NCBI GenBank assembly: GCA_947504045.1
Contig: CANNFY010000001.1
Span: 496,001 to 560,000 of the forward strand
Origin: an uncultured Maribacter sp.
GTDB lineage: Bacteria; Bacteroidota; Bacteroidia; Flavobacteriales; Flavobacteriaceae
Length of the DNA: 64,000 nucleotides
Direction of reading: 5' to 3'
Numbering within the stretch: the stretch's first letter is position 1; each line of letters starts with the position of its first letter. A program made the translations under genes and the position numbers. The notes beneath the pieces were generated by a model. The model was not told the origin of the DNA, searched no databases, and saw nothing but the letters and a program-made list of their open reading frames with translations. This document shows positions 60,062 to 64,000 of this stretch, piece after piece.

Positions 60062-63000
60062 TTATCGTTTTAAAAATAGGGCTTCTGGCAATTCTTTATC
60101 AATAGTAAATCCGTTTTCTAGAACATTATCTATATGTAAAGATTTACTTTCTTTTAAAAGGATTAAGATAGTAATTTCAGATTTTAAAAGTGCTATGACT
60201 TCTTCAGAATTAAAAGAATCTAAATTTACTATAGCCACATTTGCTGTGTCTTTTAAGGCTTCTAATACCGTATTTGAAAAATTATATTTTTTATAATTAT
60301 ATGTAATGTAGCTATTAGCAACAATTTTTCTGGCCTCAGAATCTTTAATATATGTGGTTATTTTTCTGTCTGGGGCATCTAATTTTAATAAAAAATCTAA
60401 TTGCCCAAAATCTTTAGACAAATGTATAATTGATGCTTTAGAGTCTAAATAATCTATAATTTTTTTATACGTAGTAGCATATAATTTTAAATCTGACTTA
60501 ACGGTATTGTATATAGTATTTCCTTTATATCTATATTCTAGTAACACTAAAGAATGAAAATATGTAACATCTTCTACATTTTTTCGAATTGCATTAAACT
60601 CTTTTCTAAAATATGTACTTATTTGTTTGGTTTTTTCTCTTGTAGTTTCTCCATAAGAAGAATCTTGAATTCCTATTTTATCTAAAACTTTAATTGTTAT
60701 ACTACCATCTCGTATAATAAAACTTCCTTTTGGAAGTACTTCTGAATTACCATGAATAAGAATTGGCACAATATCTAACTCTAATTTATCTGCCAAATAA
60801 AAAGCTCCTTTATGAAATCTTTTTATCTTATTTGTTCTTGAGCGCGTACCTTCTGGAAACGTAATAAGAGAATACCCTTGTGCTACTTTTTTACGTAGAT
60901 GTGCCTCGCCATTTTCTACTCCTTTAGAAACCGGATAAAAACCTGCCGCTTGTACTGCCTTACCAAATACAGGAGAATTATACACCCAATCGTTCACTAA
61001 AAAAACAATTTTTGGATGTAACATTCCTATTGCTAAAATGTCTAAGAAAGAGGTATGGTTTGCAATAATCATAACCGGTTTTTTTAAAGTCTCTTTCTTT
61101 AAACCAATTACTTTTTTAGAAACAAAGCCGTTGGTATACAGTACAGAACCCATAAGCTTAGAAATAGCTTTATGAAACCATCCCATTTTTATTTTTTTTG
61201 AAACCGGTATTATTTTAAGCAGTATACTAAAAAAAGAAAGTGCCAAACCACCTAATCCAAAATAGGTAAAAGACAAAATAGAATGTATAAAAAGGCGAAA
61301 AGAAATTGGTCTTTTAGTTTTATTGCCGATAAACAATTTAAATAATAACGGTTGTACCGTAAATGCTATAAGCACCGCAGATAGTATACCTACTAAAGAA
61401 ACTACCGAAATAGTATATAATGCAGGGTGTTTTGCAAAAACAAGAACCCCAACACCCAATATAGTTGTTATAACAGATAGTAAAATAGAAGTTTTATGTG
61501 TAGGCAACGCTTTTTCGCCTGTTCTACTTTCTGCAAGAAGACCGTTGGTAATAAAAATGCTATAATCTACCCCTAAACCAAAAATAAACGTAGAAATAAT
61601 AATGTTAAAAATATTAAACTCTATACCCAAAAGCCCCATAATACCAATGGTTAAAAACCAGGTTAAGAATATTGGAATTCCTGTTACCAAGGTTAAAGAA
61701 AAGCTTTTGTAAAAAAGAAGCAATAACACTAAAACTGCAAGTACCGAGTAACCTATTAGGCGATTAAAATCGTTTTTTAGGTTACCCAAAAATGCCTCAT
61801 TCATTCCTTGGCGATCAATTAAAATTGTTTGCTTATTCTTTAGGGTTTCCTTAATAATTTGCGCATTTTCTGGAGTTTCTACTTTTAGTAAAGAAGTTAC
61901 TGCAGTAAAGTCCTCTTTAGTACCAATAAAATCTTCTATAGCTAAAACATTAATTTTTTTAAATGCGTCTAAAGAAAGGGAGCTAAAGTCTTTTTCTAAA
62001 AGGTTGTAAAACGAACTAAAAATTTGTGGTTTAAAGCCTAATGCATTTCCAAATTCTATGAGGTTTTTTTGAGTATCTAGGTGTTTATTATTTCCCCAGA
62101 ATGTTTTCCAACGTTTAATCTTTTGTTTTTGTTTTTTCTGAGACGCAACAAGAGCACCTATAGAGCTGTAATTTTTAAGTACACCTTTATTTTTGTTCTC
62201 TTTTAAAAGGCCATAAATACTATCATTTATTTGTAATGCACTTTCTAAATTATTACCGTAAGCAGCTGCATAGATAGATTTTGAACCAATATCTGTTAGT
62301 GCTTCTAAATTATTTCGAGCATTTAATAATACTTTAGGTTCGTAGTTCATCTTAGCAATATCTGTATTAAACAACACCTTATTATAGGTAAAAATGCTAA
62401 CAACTAATGCTAAAGCTATACCAGAAAGAACAATTTTATTTTTATGAATTTGATATGATGCTACACGGTCTAAAATATTCTTTTTAGAAACCTTTTCTTT
62501 CTTAGCCTTATATATTTGCGGAATTAATAGCAGAGCAAAAAACGATGCTCCTAAAACACTTATAGCTGCAAAAATACCAAGGTCTTGTAATGCTTGCGAT
62601 TTTATAAATAGCAAACACAAAAAAGCACTAGCCGTAGTTACACTACTCATTAAAATTGATGGAGCAACATCTACATACAAACTTTTTATACTCTTATTGT
62701 TTCTTATATGTGTAAGTATATGTAAAGAATAATCTAAGGTTACTCCTAAAAGCACAGAACCTATGCCTAATGATATTGCTGAAATTTTACCGCGCAATAA
62801 ATATAAAATTGCAATAGATACTAATCCTCCAAAAACAGTTGGCAAAAAAAGAACAATAGGAACTGTAAGTTTACGATAAAAGAAAATAAGTATAACCAAA
62901 AGTAGCGTTAATGCTATTCCTACTGTAAATTGAATATCTTTTTTAATTTGATTAGCATTTGCTACTGCAACTAAGGCTGCTCCAAAATATTCGCTGCTTA

Positions 63001-63736
63001 CTTTGCCTTTAAATTGTGCATTTAAATGGTCTTGTATTTTATATAACGATTTAGAAAAAACAGTGTTTTTATCTGTTTCACTAGAAGGATATTTTGGGGT
63101 TACAAAAAGTAATATATGCTGTTCATCTTTACTTAGTAAAAAACCGTCTTTTAATACAAAATCATCGCCAACACCTAAACTCTGTAGTTTTTTCATTGCT
63201 ATAAAAGAAAGGCCTAATGGGTCTTTTAAAATTGTTTTCTTAGCAACTATTCCTGTAGGAGAAATAAGGGTTTTATAATTTTGCTTAGTTATACTTTCTA
63301 AGCTATCTCTTGTAATTTTTTGTTCTATTATTTTATAATCCGATTCCTCTAAAAAAAGTGGTAAGTTTTCGTAAATAAAATCAATAGTATTAAAAATTGT
63401 AGTGTCCGAAATTTTGCCTTGAATATTTTTTATATAATCAGACTCCTTAGCTAAACTATCTAAAAAAGTGTTTGCATAGGCAGTAATATCAGAAACCTTA
63501 CTATTGGGTTCTCTTTTTATGTTTATGATAATTTTATCTGTAAACTTTACGGTCTGTAATACTTTTTGGTAGTCTTTATTATCGGTATTTACAGGAATAA
63601 GCTTTGTAATATCTTCCTCAAAAGTAATTTTACTTGCTACATACCCAAAAGCAACTAAAACAAATAATAAGACTATTAAGCCCACCACTTTATGGTTACG
63701 TATTTGTTTGTATATGTTGTATAGAAATTTACCCAT
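60062..63736 (-). CDS. MMPL-type exporter fused to PlsC-like acyltransferase
   Basis: RND/MMPL TM blocks in two halves ('SLGIGSVLLGVTLDYSLHILTHIRNN', 'FIFGLGVDYSIFITNGLL') then 'MIIANHTSFLDILAIG' (HX4D) and 'ITFPEGTRSR'. Confidence 0.93.
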   Translation of the reverse strand: MGKFLYNIYKQIRNHKVVGLIVLLFVLVAFGYVASKITFEEDITKLIPVNTDNKDYQKVLQTVKFTDKIIINIKREPNSKVSDITAYANTFLDSLAKESDYIKNIQGKISDTTIFNTIDFIYENLPLFLEESDYKIIEQKITRDSLESITKQNYKTLISPTGIVAKKTILKDPLGLSFIAMKKLQSLGVGDDFVLKDGFLLSKDEQHILLFVTPKYPSSETDKNTVFSKSLYKIQDHLNAQFKGKVSSEYFGAALVAVANANQIKKDIQFTVGIALTLLLVILIFFYRKLTVPIVLFLPTVFGGLVSIAILYLLRGKISAISLGIGSVLLGVTLDYSLHILTHIRNNKSIKSLYVDVAPSILMSSVTTASAFLCLLFIKSQALQDLGIFAAISVLGASFFALLLIPQIYKAKKEKVSKKNILDRVASYQIHKNKIVLSGIALALVVSIFTYNKVLFNTDIAKMNYEPKVLLNARNNLEALTDIGSKSIYAAAYGNNLESALQINDSIYGLLKENKNKGVLKNYSSIGALVASQKKQKQKIKRWKTFWGNNKHLDTQKNLIEFGNALGFKPQIFSSFYNLLEKDFSSLSLDAFKKINVLAIEDFIGTKEDFTAVTSLLKVETPENAQIIKETLKNKQTILIDRQGMNEAFLGNLKNDFNRLIGYSVLAVLVLLLLFYKSFSLTLVTGIPIFLTWFLTIGIMGLLGIEFNIFNIIISTFIFGLGVDYSIFITNGLLAESRTGEKALPTHKTSILLSVITTILGVGVLVFAKHPALYTISVVSLVGILSAVLIAFTVQPLLFKLFIGNKTKRPISFRLFIHSILSFTYFGLGGLALSFFSILLKIIPVSKKIKMGWFHKAISKLMGSVLYTNGFVSKKVIGLKKETLKKPVMIIANHTSFLDILAIGMLHPKIVFLVNDWVYNSPVFGKAVQAAGFYPVSKGVENGEAHLRKKVAQGYSLITFPEGTRSRTNKIKRFHKGAFYLADKLELDIVPILIHGNSEVLPKGSFIIRDGSITIKVLDKIGIQDSSYGETTREKTKQISTYFRKEFNAIRKNVEDVTYFHSLVLLEYRYKGNTIYNTVKSDLKLYATTYKKIIDYLDSKASIIHLSKDFGQLDFLLKLDAPDRKITTYIKDSEARKIVANSYITYNYKKYNFSNTVLEALKDTANVAIVNLDSFNSEEVIALLKSEITILILLKESKSLHIDNVLENGFTIDKELPEALFLKR

Positions 63737-64000
63737 TATGGCTTACCAACTTTTTTTTCTCAAAAACAGTTAAAAATAAATATGCTGATAATCCAAATAA
63801 AATTGCACCTATAGTAGCTAAAGTTAAACTACCTACTATATAGGTTTTTAAATGCTTTAAACCTTCAAAATTAGTAGTCATTTCTTCTAAAGTGTAAGAA
63901 TAATATTCTCCTAACATAAATTGACCAACCTTAGAACTTGCATATAATACAAAAGGTATAAAAGGTGGCAAACTAATATTAGAAAAGGTAAATGCCAACA
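63729..64000 (-). CDS. DUF2062-like membrane protein fragment (gene continues past window edge)
   Basis: 'SNISLPPFIPFVLYASSKVGQFMLGE' plus C-terminal TM; frame open to window end. Confidence 0.6.
   Translation of the reverse strand, partial: LAFTFSNISLPPFIPFVLYASSKVGQFMLGEYYSYTLEEMTTNFEGLKHLKTYIVGSLTLATIGAILFGLSAYLFLTVFEKKKLVSHNG

Overview
The window is AT-rich and looks like a marine-type Bacteroidetes (Flavobacteriia) chromosome. (1) ~0-43.4 kb is a large polysaccharide utilization locus. A long minus-strand gene array encodes seven sulfatases (one cut by the window edge), two GH20, two GH3, one GH95, two GH29, two GH92, a PNGase F-like amidase, an SGNH hydrolase, a GHL10-like protein, a CBM9-like lipoprotein, a GH130 phosphorylase and an SSS symporter. 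Facing it are a LytS-type histidine kinase, a LytTR response regulator and a SusC/SusD pair on the plus strand. The enzyme set suggests breakdown of sulfated, fucosylated (perhaps xylosylated) N-glycans. Two paired direct repeats with exact 21-bp spacing and one shared 8-mer consensus (GTYKAART) lie in the two regulatory intergenic regions and are candidate LytTR boxes. (2) 43.4-46.9 kb: a secreted Ig-like protein, an LpxR-like protein, and a GNAT/MarR pair with a candidate operator. (3) 46885-50861 is a complete ~4 kb IS1595-family transposon with perfect 25-bp terminal inverted repeats and a perfect 8-bp target duplication (TTACAACC). Besides the transposase it carries a membrane protein, a small conserved-looking ORF, a 167-aa protein, a tmRNA/tRNA-like element and a ~320-nt multi-hairpin region with two hairpins sharing an identical 9-nt loop. 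(4) 50.9-53.5 kb: SSB and RecQ. (5) 53.5-64 kb: a minus-strand cluster (transglutaminase-like, PaaK-like ligase, C45 acyltransferase, cupin-like, FAD oxidoreductase, MMPL-PlsC fusion, DUF2062-like) resembling part of a flexirubin/aryl-polyene type lipid-pigment cluster. All calls come from reading sequence and motifs; no database search was run.
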